DNA of 64,000 nucleotides, from the NCBI RefSeq assembly GCF_903915725.1, contig NZ_CAIWTY010000069.1, positions 1 to 64,000 on the forward strand, read 5' to 3'. This DNA comes from an uncultured Rhodopila sp. (GTDB taxonomy: Bacteria > Pseudomonadota > Alphaproteobacteria > Acetobacterales > Acetobacteraceae). How positions within the stretch are numbered: position 1 is the stretch's first letter; every line of letters starts with the position of its first letter. Made by a program: the position numbers and the translations under genes. Under the pieces are notes generated by a model. It searched no databases and had not been told where the DNA came from. It worked only from the letters and a program-made list of their open reading frames with translations. Below are positions 46,296 to 54,749 of this stretch, piece by piece.

Positions 46296-47031
46296 TGTTC
46301 GTATCGATCGCAAGGCGTATACGTCGGACTCCGGCGTCGAACGGACGATTTTGTCCGATGTCCATTTCTCGGTCGCACCCGGTGAGGTCGTTGGCCTGCT
46401 CGGCCCATCCGGGGCCGGCAAGAGCACGATGCTGCGGATTCTGCTCGGACTCGACACAGCCTACGAAGGCCATGTGCGGCACGATTTCCGCCGGGTGGGC
46501 GTGGTGTTTCAGGAGCCTCGGCTGCTACCCTGGCTGACCGTTGAAGAAAACATCCGGCTGGTCGTAACGGATGACATGCGGCAGCCGGATATCGGGTTTC
46601 TGTTGGAAACCGTGCAGCTTGGCCATGCCGCCGCGCTGCGGCCGCGGCAGCTTTCGCTCGGTATGGCCCGGCGGGTGGCGCTGGCCCGGGCCCTGGCGAT
46701 TTCACCGGAACTGCTGGTGCTGGACGAACCCTTCGCGTCGTTGGACGCCCGGCTTGGCGCCGGACTCGCTGAAAGCGTGGCGCGCTGGGCTCGTTCCACC
46801 GGAGCGGCGGTCATCATTGCGACGCATGATCTGGCTCAGGCGATGGAGCGGGTCTCGCGGTTGCTGATTCTATCGGGCGTCCCTGCGCGCCTCTCCGCCG
46901 ATCGGCCGGTTCCGGCGGCGGGCGATACGGCGCTGTACGCGAAGTTGTTGGCGGAATTCGCATTTCTCCGCGCTGACAAGCGCGGCACTGAGGAAGTGCA
47001 GCAATTGCCGTCCGAGCAGACCTCGGGTTAG
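46288..47031 (+). CDS. ABC transporter ATPase, SsuB/TauB type
   Basis: 247 residues: Walker A GPSGAGKS, Q-loop VVFQEPRLLPWLTVEEN, Walker B LLVLDEPFASLDA and H-loop IATHDLAQA. The signature reads LSLGMARR instead of LSGGQ, which is unusual in this subfamily and could lower turnover. Partner of the preceding two genes. Confidence 0.92.
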   Translation: MLSVRIDRKAYTSDSGVERTILSDVHFSVAPGEVVGLLGPSGAGKSTMLRILLGLDTAYEGHVRHDFRRVGVVFQEPRLLPWLTVEENIRLVVTDDMRQPDIGFLLETVQLGHAAALRPRQLSLGMARRVALARALAISPELLVLDEPFASLDARLGAGLAESVARWARSTGAAVIIATHDLAQAMERVSRLLILSGVPARLSADRPVPAAGDTALYAKLLAEFAFLRADKRGTEEVQQLPSEQTSG

Positions 47032-47065
47032 TATCTGCGCAAGAAAATTGATGCGGGGAGACGAG

Positions 47066-47407
47066 ATGCCGTTTCGGCTGGCCTGGTTGCTGTTGACGTT
47101 TGCCCTCAGCCTGCCGGCTGCGGCGGCTGATCGTTTCTTTATGTATAACCTCACTGACTCGACGACGTTCCCCGGTGTCTATCTGGCGCCTGTCGGAACC
47201 GGGCATTGGGGAACCAACCAGGCGCTCAACGACAAGGACAAGGCGATCGATCCGTCGGAGCGATTGCCGATCACGGAGGTCAGCCGTGGGTTGTTCGACG
47301 TCAAGCTGGTGGATGAGAAAGGCCGGGTCTGCATCGCGCACGGCATCGACCTGACCAAGGACACCACGTTTGCAATCCATGACGCGGATCTGGCCGACTG
47401 CCACTGA
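47066..47407 (+). CDS. Small secreted protein of unknown function
   Basis: 113 residues. Signal peptide (1-20, LLLTFALSLPAAAA), then a beta-rich domain with YNLTDSTTFPGVYLAPVGTG, a WGTNQ segment, GLFDVKLVDEKGRVCIAHG and a final Cys; C92 and the terminal C112 could form a disulfide. I do not recognise a named family. The ATG has a ggggag site 5 bases upstream, and the gene follows the ATPase by 34 bases, so it is probably part of the same transcript. Confidence 0.75.
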   Translation: MPFRLAWLLLTFALSLPAAAADRFFMYNLTDSTTFPGVYLAPVGTGHWGTNQALNDKDKAIDPSERLPITEVSRGLFDVKLVDEKGRVCIAHGIDLTKDTTFAIHDADLADCH

Positions 47408-47433
47408 AACGCCTTCAACCACGGGAGAGAAAC

Positions 47434-47739
47434 ATGATCGTATCGGTGATTTACCAGCTTCAGCCGGGGCAAAAGCTCGATGTCGATTACTACCTGAAGA
47501 CGCATATCCCGCTTGTCCAGGCGCGGTGGGGTTCGCTCGGCCTGAAGGGCGTGCAGGTTCTGAACGGCACGGGTTCGCCCGCGGGTTCGGCCCCTGCCAT
47601 ATTGATCACGTTGCTGGATTTCGAGTCGCCTCAGGCGTTCCAAACCGCAATCGAAACGCACGGCGCGGAGGTGATGGGCGACGTGGCGAAATTCACCGAC
47701 ACGCAGCCGTCTATCCAGTTCAACGACAGACTGGTCTAA
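47434..47739 (+). CDS. EthD family protein
   Basis: 101 residues of the EthD dimeric alpha-beta barrel family: MIVSVIYQLQPGQKLDVDYY, KTHIPLVQARWG with the conserved H-x-P, and FTDTQPSIQFNDRLV. EthD was first seen in an ether-degradation locus; its role is unclear. It ends the cluster before a strong hairpin. Confidence 0.88.
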   Translation: MIVSVIYQLQPGQKLDVDYYLKTHIPLVQARWGSLGLKGVQVLNGTGSPAGSAPAILITLLDFESPQAFQTAIETHGAEVMGDVAKFTDTQPSIQFNDRLV

Positions 47740-47785
47740 GATCGGGTCGCGCGACGAACCGGCTTATCGTTCTTATAACCCATTT

Positions 47786-47819
47786 TTATCGGTCTGACCG
47801 CTTGCGGTCAGACCGATAA
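47786..47819 (+). terminator. Strong perfect hairpin after the EthD gene
   Basis: Bases 47786-47800 and 47805-47819 are exact 15-bp reverse complements around a cttg loop. The following ttgcgg has only a short T-run, so it may terminate weakly, protect the upstream mRNA end, or reduce read-through into the porin gene. Confidence 0.55.
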
Positions 47820-47874
47820 TTTGCGGAATTGTTGCCCCTTCCTGCCGGCAAAACAAAATCTTCGGGGCACGTCC

Positions 47875-49284
47875 ATGCTGATCCGGTTCCCGCGAGTCCT
47901 TGCGGGACTCCTCGTCATCGCGCTTATTCTGCCGTTATCCGCCCGCGGCGCCAGCCCCGAACCGGGCGATCCGACGTATCACAACCTGAGATACGATGAT
48001 GACTTTTCCTATCTGGCCGACGCCTCCAAGGCGACCAGTCCGTGGGACAAATTCAAATACATGCCGCTTGGCGACGGTCAATACGGCGCCAGCTATGTCA
48101 GCCTCGGTGGCGAACTGAGGTTCCGGGCGGAATCCTACCTCAACCCGAATTTCGGCATCAACGCGCCGCCCAGCAACGGCTATCTGCTGGAGCGGCTGCT
48201 GCTGAACGCCGACGTGCATCTGACCGACTATTTCCGGATCTTCCTCCAGCTCGGCGAGATGGAACGCATCGGCGATCGCGGCGTCCCGTCCACCACGGAT
48301 ATCAACCAACTCGACATGATGCAGGCATTTGTCGACCTGCGTCCGCCGTCCCCGCTCGGCGACGCCCCGATTGTTCGCATCGGCCGGGAGGAGCTGTTGT
48401 TCGGTTACCAGCGCCTGATCGCCGTGCGCGAAGGCCCCAATATCCGCCGCGATTTCGATGGCTTCCGATTCGACGATAAAATCGGCGGTGCATCGGTCGA
48501 TGTGATCGCCGTCCGGCCGGTCAGCAACGCCGAGGGCGTGTTCGACGACCACACCAACATGAAACAATACATCTGGGGACCCTACGTCACCGTGCCGCTG
48601 GGACCGCTCGGCAAGGCGGATATCTATGAGCTGAACTATGAAAACGAATCGGCGAAGTATCGCGGCCTGACCGGCACGGAAAACCGGGCCACCTTCGGGT
48701 TCCGTTTGTTTGGCGATTCAAACGGTTTCGACTGGAACGCCGAATTCGCAGGGCAGCGCGGCACGTTCCGGAACCTTGATATTCGCGCCGACATGCTGGC
48801 CGGCATTTTCGGCTACACGTTCCGAGACACGCTATGGGAGCCGAGGATCGGGATCGAAAGCAACTTCGCCACCGGCGACAACGCCCACGACCGCCACACC
48901 CTCGGCACGTTCAACGCCATGTATCCGCGCCTGCCATACTTTGCCGAGACCTCGCTGCTGGTGCCGGCCAATGTCTATGACATCCGGCCGGTGGTGAGCG
49001 TCAAGCCGGCGAAGGACGTGCTGGCGGTGTTCGGCTGGGATACGTTGTGGCGGGCTTCGATGACGGACGGCCTGTACGGCAGCGGCATGGTGCAATACCC
49101 CGGCACTGCCAAGGTCACCGGCATGCGGGTGGGCACTGAACTGTCGGCCGACGTGCGCTGGCGGGTCAATCAGCATCTGCTGCTCGGCGCGATCTTTGCC
49201 GAGTTCCTGTCAGGGCCGGCGGTGCAGGAAGCGCTGGGCAAGAACGTCTCCTTCTTCGTGTTGTTCGCAACGTTCCGGTTCTAG
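47875..49284 (+). CDS. Outer-membrane porin, alginate-export family
   Basis: 469 residues. Signal peptide (about 1-24, ending ARG), then a beta-barrel rich in alternating hydrophobic strands (GGELRFRAESYLN, LFGYQRLIAVREGPNIRRDF, TFGFRLFGDSNGFDW), ending in aromatic FVLFATFRF as expected for an outer-membrane barrel. Matches the alginate export family (PF13372), whose members pass polysaccharides or aromatic/chelated substrates. At the end of the ABC cluster it may give the outer-membrane route for the imported compound. Start at MLIRFPRV where the signal peptide begins. Confidence 0.88.
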   Translation: MLIRFPRVLAGLLVIALILPLSARGASPEPGDPTYHNLRYDDDFSYLADASKATSPWDKFKYMPLGDGQYGASYVSLGGELRFRAESYLNPNFGINAPPSNGYLLERLLLNADVHLTDYFRIFLQLGEMERIGDRGVPSTTDINQLDMMQAFVDLRPPSPLGDAPIVRIGREELLFGYQRLIAVREGPNIRRDFDGFRFDDKIGGASVDVIAVRPVSNAEGVFDDHTNMKQYIWGPYVTVPLGPLGKADIYELNYENESAKYRGLTGTENRATFGFRLFGDSNGFDWNAEFAGQRGTFRNLDIRADMLAGIFGYTFRDTLWEPRIGIESNFATGDNAHDRHTLGTFNAMYPRLPYFAETSLLVPANVYDIRPVVSVKPAKDVLAVFGWDTLWRASMTDGLYGSGMVQYPGTAKVTGMRVGTELSADVRWRVNQHLLLGAIFAEFLSGPAVQEALGKNVSFFVLFATFRF

Positions 49285-49285
49285 T

Positions 49286-50449
49286 CTAGAACAGCGACAA
49301 CTGCCGGGACGTCGCCGCCGCCGCATCGGGAACCGCGAACCGCCCGCAATCCAACTGTGTCCGCGCCTCGTCGAACCCGAGGCGCCGTGACGCTTTCCCA
49401 AACCGCTGCCCCAGAAGATCGGCGTACGGTCCGTGGCCGGTGAACCGGTGATGGAAGCGCGGATCGTTCAGCTCCCCGGCGCGCGTTTGCCGGATCAGGC
49501 TGAGCACGTGCCGCGCCCGGTCGGGGAAGTGCGTGTGCAGCCACGCCTCGAACATCTGCCGCAGCTCCAGCGGCAGCCGCAGCAGGATGTAGCTGGCGTG
49601 GCGCGCGCCGGCTGCCGCCGCGGCTTCGAGGATTTTCTCCATCTCCGCGTCGGTCAGCCCCGGGATCATCGGCGCCGCCAGCACCCCCGTTGGCACCCCC
49701 GCCCGGGTCAGTTCGGCGACCGCCTGCAGCCGCCGCGCCGGAGTCGCCGCGCGGGGTTCCATCACCCGCGCCAGCCGCGGGTCGAGCGTCGTCACCGACA
49801 TATGCACCCGCACCAGGTTCCGCTGCGCCATCGAGGTCAGGATATCCAGGTCCCGCAGCACCCCGGCCGATTTGGTGACAATGCCGACAGGATGGTTGTA
49901 GCGGTCCAGCACCTCCAGCACCGAACGGGTCAGCTTCAGCGTCCGCTCTATCGGCTGGTACGGATCGGTGTTCGACCCTAGCGCCAGTGTGCGCGGGACG
50001 TAACCGGGCTTGCGCAGCTCCTTCTCCAGCAGCTCCGCCACGTCCGGCTTGAAAATCAGCTTGGTCTCGAAATCCAGTCCCGGCGAGTAGCCGAGATAAG
50101 CGTGCGACGGCCGTGCGTAGCAGTAGATGCAGCCATGCTCGCAGCCACGGTACGGATTCACCGCCCGGTCGAATCCGATATCGGGCGAGGTGTTCCAACT
50201 GATGGCGGAGCGGCTCGAATCCCGAATCAGGCTGGTGTCGAGTCGCGGGAGGTCGCCGATATCTTGCGTCAGCGTCTCCCACCCGTCGTCGAACGGGAAG
50301 GCGGTATGCGCATCGAACCGGACGCCGGGGTTGCTGACCGCGCCGCGTCCGGCGGTTTGCCGCCCCGGCATCGGCCGGGTCGCCTCCGCTTCCGGCAATC
50401 CAGCGATTTCAAAGGCGGCAACGGCGTCGCGGTCGATCGTGGTCTGCAT
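49286..50449 (-). CDS. PA0069-family radical SAM protein
   Basis: 387 residues. Cluster motif CEHGCIYC (C-x3-C-x2-C) at about 103-110, preceded by the FDRAVNPYRG stretch and followed by YARPSHAYLGYSPGLDFETK, the signature of the PA0069/SplB-like group. It has the TIM-barrel strand ITL pattern FKPD...LALGSNTDPYQPIERT. Reaction unknown. It is convergent with the porin gene, one base apart. Confidence 0.9.
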   Translation of the reverse strand: MQTTIDRDAVAAFEIAGLPEAEATRPMPGRQTAGRGAVSNPGVRFDAHTAFPFDDGWETLTQDIGDLPRLDTSLIRDSSRSAISWNTSPDIGFDRAVNPYRGCEHGCIYCYARPSHAYLGYSPGLDFETKLIFKPDVAELLEKELRKPGYVPRTLALGSNTDPYQPIERTLKLTRSVLEVLDRYNHPVGIVTKSAGVLRDLDILTSMAQRNLVRVHMSVTTLDPRLARVMEPRAATPARRLQAVAELTRAGVPTGVLAAPMIPGLTDAEMEKILEAAAAAGARHASYILLRLPLELRQMFEAWLHTHFPDRARHVLSLIRQTRAGELNDPRFHHRFTGHGPYADLLGQRFGKASRRLGFDEARTQLDCGRFAVPDAAAATSRQLSLF

Positions 50450-50562
50450 GGGATCGGGCGCCCCTTTTGCGTGTTCTTACTGCGTTCCTCCCTCCATCTC
50501 CCACACGCCAGGGGGTGGAGTCAAGAACACAGTGTGAACATGCGGGCGCCGGGGATAAAGGC

Positions 50563-50568
50563 TTGACA
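50563..50568 (+). promoter_or_regulatory. Probable -35 element for tRNA-Trp/secE
   Basis: TTGACA in gcttgacaat, about 70 bases ahead of the tRNA. No good -10 is seen at 17 bases, where the sequence is a T-run, so the assignment is tentative. Confidence 0.35.
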
Positions 50569-50638
50569 ATACCCCCGCCGCATCCTTTTTTGCGGCCTCG
50601 TCGCGTCCGATCCCATGGGTTGAGCGCCGGCCCGCTGT

Positions 50639-50715
50639 AGGGGTGTAGCTCAATTGGCTAGAGCGCCGGTCTCCAAAACCGGAGGTTCAGAGTTCGAGTC
50701 TCTGCTCCCCTGCCA
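50639..50715 (+). tRNA. tRNA-Trp (CCA)
   Basis: 77 bases with encoded CCA. Acceptor aggggtg pairs with ctcccct, anticodon loop CTCCAAA gives CCA, T arm cagagttcgagtctctg. It sits before secE, the usual arrangement in alphaproteobacteria. Confidence 0.97.
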
Positions 50716-50771
50716 GCACCTTGGGCAACGGCTTGGTATCGTGGCGGCGATCTTCGAAGGATGTGGCAAAC

Positions 50772-50966
50772 GTGGCGTTTAATCCGGTTAAGTTCGTGCG
50801 TGAAGTCCGGCAGGAAGTGGCCAAGGTGACCTGGCCCGGCCGCAAGGAAACCATGGTGACCACCGGTCTGGTCTTCGCCATGGCCGCCGTCGCCGCCATC
50901 TTTTTCTTCGTCGTCGATCAGGTGATCGGCCTTGGGGTGCGCGCGTTATTCAGTGTGGGCATCTGA
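50772..50966 (+). CDS. secE: Preprotein translocase subunit SecE
   Basis: 64 residues: FNPVKFVREVRQEVAKVTWP, then one membrane helix ending near FSVGI. The GTG at 50772 was chosen because it gives the usual length, with aagga 10 bases upstream; a GTG at 50763 is possible. It stands 9 bases before nusG, as in most bacteria. Confidence 0.95.
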   Translation: MAFNPVKFVREVRQEVAKVTWPGRKETMVTTGLVFAMAAVAAIFFFVVDQVIGLGVRALFSVGI

Positions 50967-50975
50967 GGGCATCAC

Positions 50976-51506
50976 ATGGCGAAGAACTGGTACGTCGTCC
51001 ACGTATACTCCGGATTCGAAAAAAAGATCGCCCAGCAGATCACCGAGCAGGCCGCCCAGAAAGGCCTGGCCGAGCAGTTCGAGGCAGTCCTGGTGCCGTC
51101 CGAGAACGTCGTCGAGGTCAAGCGCGGCCGCAAGATCAACAGCGAGCACAAGTTTTTCCCGGGCTACGTCCTGGTGAAAATGGACCTGACCGACGACGCC
51201 TGGCATCTGGTCAAGAACACCCCCAAGGTCACCGGCTTCCTCGGCAGCAAGACCAAGCCCAGCCCGATCAGTGAGGCCGAGGCCGAACGCATCCTCAAGC
51301 AGAACCAGGAAGGCGTGGATCGTCCGCGTCCGGCGGTGATGTACGAAATCGGCGAGCAGGTCCGCGTCGCCGACGGCCCGTTCACCAGCTTCAACGGCAC
51401 GGTGGAAGAGGTGGACGAGGAAAAGGGCCGGGTGAAGGTCAGCGTCTCGATCTTCGGCCGTTCGACGCCGGTGGAACTGGAATACTCCCAGGTGGAGAAG
51501 CTTTAG
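50976..51506 (+). CDS. nusG: Transcription antitermination factor NusG
   Basis: 176 residues: NGN domain beginning AKNWYVVHVYSGFEKKIAQQ, with KFFPGYVLVKMDL, and KOW domain with EIGEQVRVADGPFTSFNGTV. Binds RNA polymerase and couples it to Rho or the ribosome. Co-transcribed with secE. Confidence 0.97.
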   Translation: MAKNWYVVHVYSGFEKKIAQQITEQAAQKGLAEQFEAVLVPSENVVEVKRGRKINSEHKFFPGYVLVKMDLTDDAWHLVKNTPKVTGFLGSKTKPSPISEAEAERILKQNQEGVDRPRPAVMYEIGEQVRVADGPFTSFNGTVEEVDEEKGRVKVSVSIFGRSTPVELEYSQVEKL

Positions 51507-51590
51507 CAGCGCCGCTGCATCGTGGGGTCTGCGGCCGTGCCGCCCCGTCATGCCGGCGAAGGTCGGCGGTGTTGGCGCGGTGCGTCAAAC

Positions 51591-51644
51591 TCAACGTAGG
51601 CTCATAAACTCCAGGACGTTGGAACCAAAGACGCTATCGGGCAT
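51591..51644 (-). pseudogene. VapC-type PIN toxin remnant (18 codons)
   Basis: An ATG overlaps the antitoxin stop and starts MPDSVFGSNVLEF, the beginning of a PIN-domain toxin (normally MPDxFxDSNVLLY), but a stop follows after 18 codons and a dispersed repeat begins just beyond. The first catalytic Asp of the D-S-N motif is Gly here. The toxin is gone. Confidence 0.55.
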
Positions 51645-51864
51645 TCGCCTCGTCGCGGTCGAACGTGAAGTCCGGAGGCAGCCGCCCCCGGAAGGCGAGA
51701 AGGCGCTCCAGCAGTTCCTCACGGCCGGGCTTGCGCGCGACGGCGAATTCCCGCGCGTCCGAGACATGGGTCTCGGTCTCATCGCCTTCCGCAAGCAGCA
51801 ACGTCGCGACCTTGGCGGCGGTGAGACGGACTGCCAGACCCGTGCGACATTTGCCGATCGGCAT
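51634..51864 (-). CDS. AbrB/MazE-type antitoxin, partly degenerate (VapB-like)
   Basis: 76 residues resembling antitoxins that begin (M)xVxKWGNSLAVRLP. Here the stretch reads PIGKCRTGLAVRL, with the usual Trp-Gly-Asn-Ser altered. The C-terminal REELLERLLAFRGRLPPDF and FDRDEANAR ending are typical of these antitoxins and would bind the toxin. The ATG has ggag 6 bases upstream. With its toxin truncated, the gene is either a relic or a free-standing immunity gene. Confidence 0.6.
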   Translation of the reverse strand: MPIGKCRTGLAVRLTAAKVATLLLAEGDETETHVSDAREFAVARKPGREELLERLLAFRGRLPPDFTFDRDEANAR

Positions 51865-51949
51865 CATGCGCTCCATGGGTATACCGAAGTCGCCGTGTAC
51901 ATCTGACGACTGTCCAGCGCAACGGATCGGTGTCCCCGGTGGCCGCCCG

Positions 51950-53071
51950 TCACGCCTGCAGCGAATCGGGCGGAGCCCCTGACCGGGCGGTGAACATCAC
52001 CCGAAGCTCATCCAGCGGCAGCAAACTGCCATCCCGTTCGAAGTGCCAGAACGTCCAGCCGTTGCAGCTCGGCGCATTCTGCGCCAGCGCACCGACCTTA
52101 TGGATCGATCCGCGGACGTCGCCCATGCTGAGCGACCCGTCCGGCCCGACCACCGCGCTGACCCGCCGCTGGCGGTCGAAGATCGTCGTGCCGGGCGAGA
52201 TCAGGCCCTGCTCGACCAGGCTGCCGAACGGAATTCGCGGCGCCTCCCGCTTGGTGGGTTCCGAGGTCGCGCCTTCGACCGAGATCGCCTTGGTCCGCCG
52301 CACGCGCCCAATGGCGGCCTCGGCATAGGCGGGATGCCGCTCGATGCCGATAAACCGCCGCCGCAGCCGCTTGGCGACCGCCGGGGTGGTGCCGGTGCCG
52401 GCAAACGGGTCCAGCACCACGTCGTCCTGGTTGGTGCTGGCCAGCAGCACGCGATGGATCAGTGCCTCCGGCTTCTGAGTGGGATGCAGCTTCAGGCCGT
52501 GCTCGTTGCGCAGCCGCTCCGGCCCGGTGCACAGCGGGATGAACCAGTCGCTGCGCATCTGGATGTCGTCGTTCAGCGACTTCATCGCCTGGTAGTTGAA
52601 GCGATACCGCGAATCGCGCCCGCGCGCCGCCCAGATCAAAGTCTCATGCGCGTTGGTGAAGCGCCGCCCGCGGAAATTGGGCATCGGGTTGGATTTCCGC
52701 CAGATCACGTCGTTCAGGATCCAGAACCCGAGGTCCTGCAGGATGGCGCCGATGCGGAAGATGTTGTGGTAGGCGCCGATCACCCAGAGCGTGCCGTCCT
52801 TGCGCAGCAGCCGGCGGCACTCGCGGAGCCATTCCCGGGTGAACGCGTCGTAGGAGGCGAAATCGGTGAAGCGGTCCCATTCCTCATCGACGCCATCGAC
52901 AAGGCTGTCATCCGGCCGCCGCAGTTCGCCCCTGAGCTGCAAATTATACGGCGGATCGGCGAAGACGCAGTCAACCGACCCCGACGGCAACATGCGCATC
53001 ATCTGCACACAGTCGCCTCGCAGTATCTGGTCCAGCGGCAGGTCGTGATAGGCGTCCAAGCGGAGTCCCAA
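51950..53071 (-). CDS. ccrM: Cell-cycle DNA adenine methyltransferase CcrM (GANTC)
   Basis: 373 residues. Catalytic motif DPPYNLQL at about 39-46 and SAM motif DPFAGTGTT near 222-230, in the beta-class order of CcrM. The C-terminal ~80 residues (SVVGPDGSLSMG, GWTFWHFERDGSLLPLDELR) form the CcrM-specific extension needed for site recognition. It methylates GANTC sites late in replication in alphaproteobacteria. Gene runs before rnhB with 47 bases between. Confidence 0.95.
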   Translation of the reverse strand: MGLRLDAYHDLPLDQILRGDCVQMMRMLPSGSVDCVFADPPYNLQLRGELRRPDDSLVDGVDEEWDRFTDFASYDAFTREWLRECRRLLRKDGTLWVIGAYHNIFRIGAILQDLGFWILNDVIWRKSNPMPNFRGRRFTNAHETLIWAARGRDSRYRFNYQAMKSLNDDIQMRSDWFIPLCTGPERLRNEHGLKLHPTQKPEALIHRVLLASTNQDDVVLDPFAGTGTTPAVAKRLRRRFIGIERHPAYAEAAIGRVRRTKAISVEGATSEPTKREAPRIPFGSLVEQGLISPGTTIFDRQRRVSAVVGPDGSLSMGDVRGSIHKVGALAQNAPSCNGWTFWHFERDGSLLPLDELRVMFTARSGAPPDSLQA

Positions 53072-53118
53072 CCTTATCTACAGCATTGCCGCACCGTGAC
53101 GGGTCGCCGGAAGTCACG

Positions 53119-53739
53119 TCAATCGGCAATCGTCAGATCCAGCCGGAGTTGTGCCACGGTTCCGAACGCTTCGCGGTGGTGGCGCGTTGGCCCGAGCCGT
53201 TGCAGCGCCTCCCGATGCACCGCCGTGGCGTAGCCGGCGTTGGAGTGCCAGCCGTAGCCGGGGAAGCGCACCCCCAGCCGCGCCATGGCCCGGTCGCGCA
53301 CGACTTTCGCGACGATCGAGGCGGCGGCGATCGACAGGCACAGCGCGTCGCCCCCCACCACGCAGCGCACGGCGCAATCCAGCTTCGGGGGGTAGTTGCC
53401 GTCCACCAGCGCGAGGTCGGGCGGGATGCGCAGCCGGGACACCGCCCGCCGCATCGCCAGCATGGAGGCGTGCAGGATGTTCAGCCGCAGGATCTCCGTC
53501 ACCGAAGCGGCGCCAACGCCAATCTCGGCGGAGGAGGCATACAGGGCGAGGAAGGCGGCGAGGCGCTGGTCCGCGGTGAGTTTCTTCGAATCGTCCAACA
53601 GGATGGCCAGTTCGGGCGGGGTGTCGGCGCGCAGCACGACGGCGGCGGCAACCACGGGGCCGGCGAGCGGTCCCCGCCCGGCCTCGTCAACGCCAGCGAC
53701 TCGCCCCCCGGCGGCCAGTTCCATGTCCAGACTGGGCAT
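53119..53739 (-). CDS. rnhB: Ribonuclease HII
   Basis: 206 residues with catalytic Asp-Glu in [20 protein letters not shown] and further acidic residues at LLDDSKKLT and [10 protein letters not shown]. It removes ribonucleotides from [13 protein letters not shown] was taken as start because the family begins shortly before the GxDEAGRG motif; a longer frame upstream with CxxC pairs exists but is atypical. It lies after ccrM's start on the same strand, an arrangement common in this class. Confidence 0.95.
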   Translation of the reverse strand: MPSLDMELAAGGRVAGVDEAGRGPLAGPVVAAAVVLRADTPPELAILLDDSKKLTADQRLAAFLALYASSAEIGVGAASVTEILRLNILHASMLAMRRAVSRLRIPPDLALVDGNYPPKLDCAVRCVVGGDALCLSIAAASIVAKVVRDRAMARLGVRFPGYGWHSNAGYATAVHREALQRLGPTRHHREAFGTVAQLRLDLTIAD

Positions 53740-53942
53740 ATATGGCCCGTAGCAGGGGCGGGCCGAGTCGCGGAAGCGTTTGCGCTCGCGGCAAGCGGGG
53801 CATTTGGGAACGACGCAACGGTAAGCCGGCACACTCGCACGAACGGTGTCCCCCGCGCCTAATCCGCCCGCGTGAACTGATGCCCGCCGCGCCAAGTAAC
53901 GGAAAGACTATGCATGACTCATGAATGCCGCACTCGAGCCGA

Positions 53943-54479
53943 TCAAACAACGTTGAGGCCGTAGGTAGCCGAGCAAATAGCATAGCTCCGGGCTTCGTTT
54001 CCAACCCGCACAGCATAGAATACCGCCGCGGTTAAACGCTCGTTGGCTTCCAGCCCAAGCGTCCGATTGAATGCGCCGCCGGCAGCGATCAGGACTGAAA
54101 GCTGGTCCGAGTTGACTGATAATGATGATAGTCTTTGCAATCCATCAACGGTTGATGTTGCTATCGTGATAAAGTTCCCTATAACCGGTATGGCGCTCAT
54201 GGGTCCCAATATCCATGGGATCTGGGCGGCGTTGGTTTTCATTTTGAAAAACCGGGCGAAATCACGAGCTTGCAGGGCAGTTAGAATTTTTTGGTCAATA
54301 ACGAGAGGTTTTCCGCCCTGGAGGCGACCAAAAGTGGCCTTAGGAAGATTAACCCACAGATTTCCGGATGCCGGTGAGCCATCGATCGATAGGCCGGATG
54401 TCGGGAACAGCGATCCCACGGAGAGGTAGGCGGCTGAGAATCCGAACGGATCGTTGATCGAGAAATAGCCTGTCGGCAT
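53943..54479 (-). CDS. Hypothetical protein, AT-richer than its surroundings
   Basis: 178 residues, no recognised family. It is rich in Ser, Leu, Ala and Gly with few charged residues; a hydrophobic stretch IPWILGPMSAIPVIGNFITI (about 87-106) could be a membrane segment. The coding DNA contains A/T runs (for example around 54290) and differs in codon use from rnhB and yebC beside it. Probably a recently acquired orphan. Confidence 0.55.
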   Translation of the reverse strand: MPTGYFSINDPFGFSAAYLSVGSLFPTSGLSIDGSPASGNLWVNLPKATFGRLQGGKPLVIDQKILTALQARDFARFFKMKTNAAQIPWILGPMSAIPVIGNFITIATSTVDGLQRLSSLSVNSDQLSVLIAAGGAFNRTLGLEANERLTAAVFYAVRVGNEARSYAICSATYGLNVV

Positions 54480-54749
54480 CGATAGGTCCCTCGAACCAGT
54501 TCCCCATCCAACTTAAGAGACCACTTTCATCGGCGCAATCCGAGAGCGAGCCGGTCGCGCCGGGCGCAGCAGGAGTCCGTTCTGGTCGCTCGCCCGGACC
54601 CGCCCGCTGGTTCAGACGGGGCAATATCCGCGGCCCGGCGTCCGAGATCGAAGCGATAAACCGCCCTGTGAGCAGACGCGTTTCCCCCCGGCAGCCCGGC
54701 GTAGTAGTCTCGGAGCGGACACACCAACCTGAGAGTTGATAGACGACCC

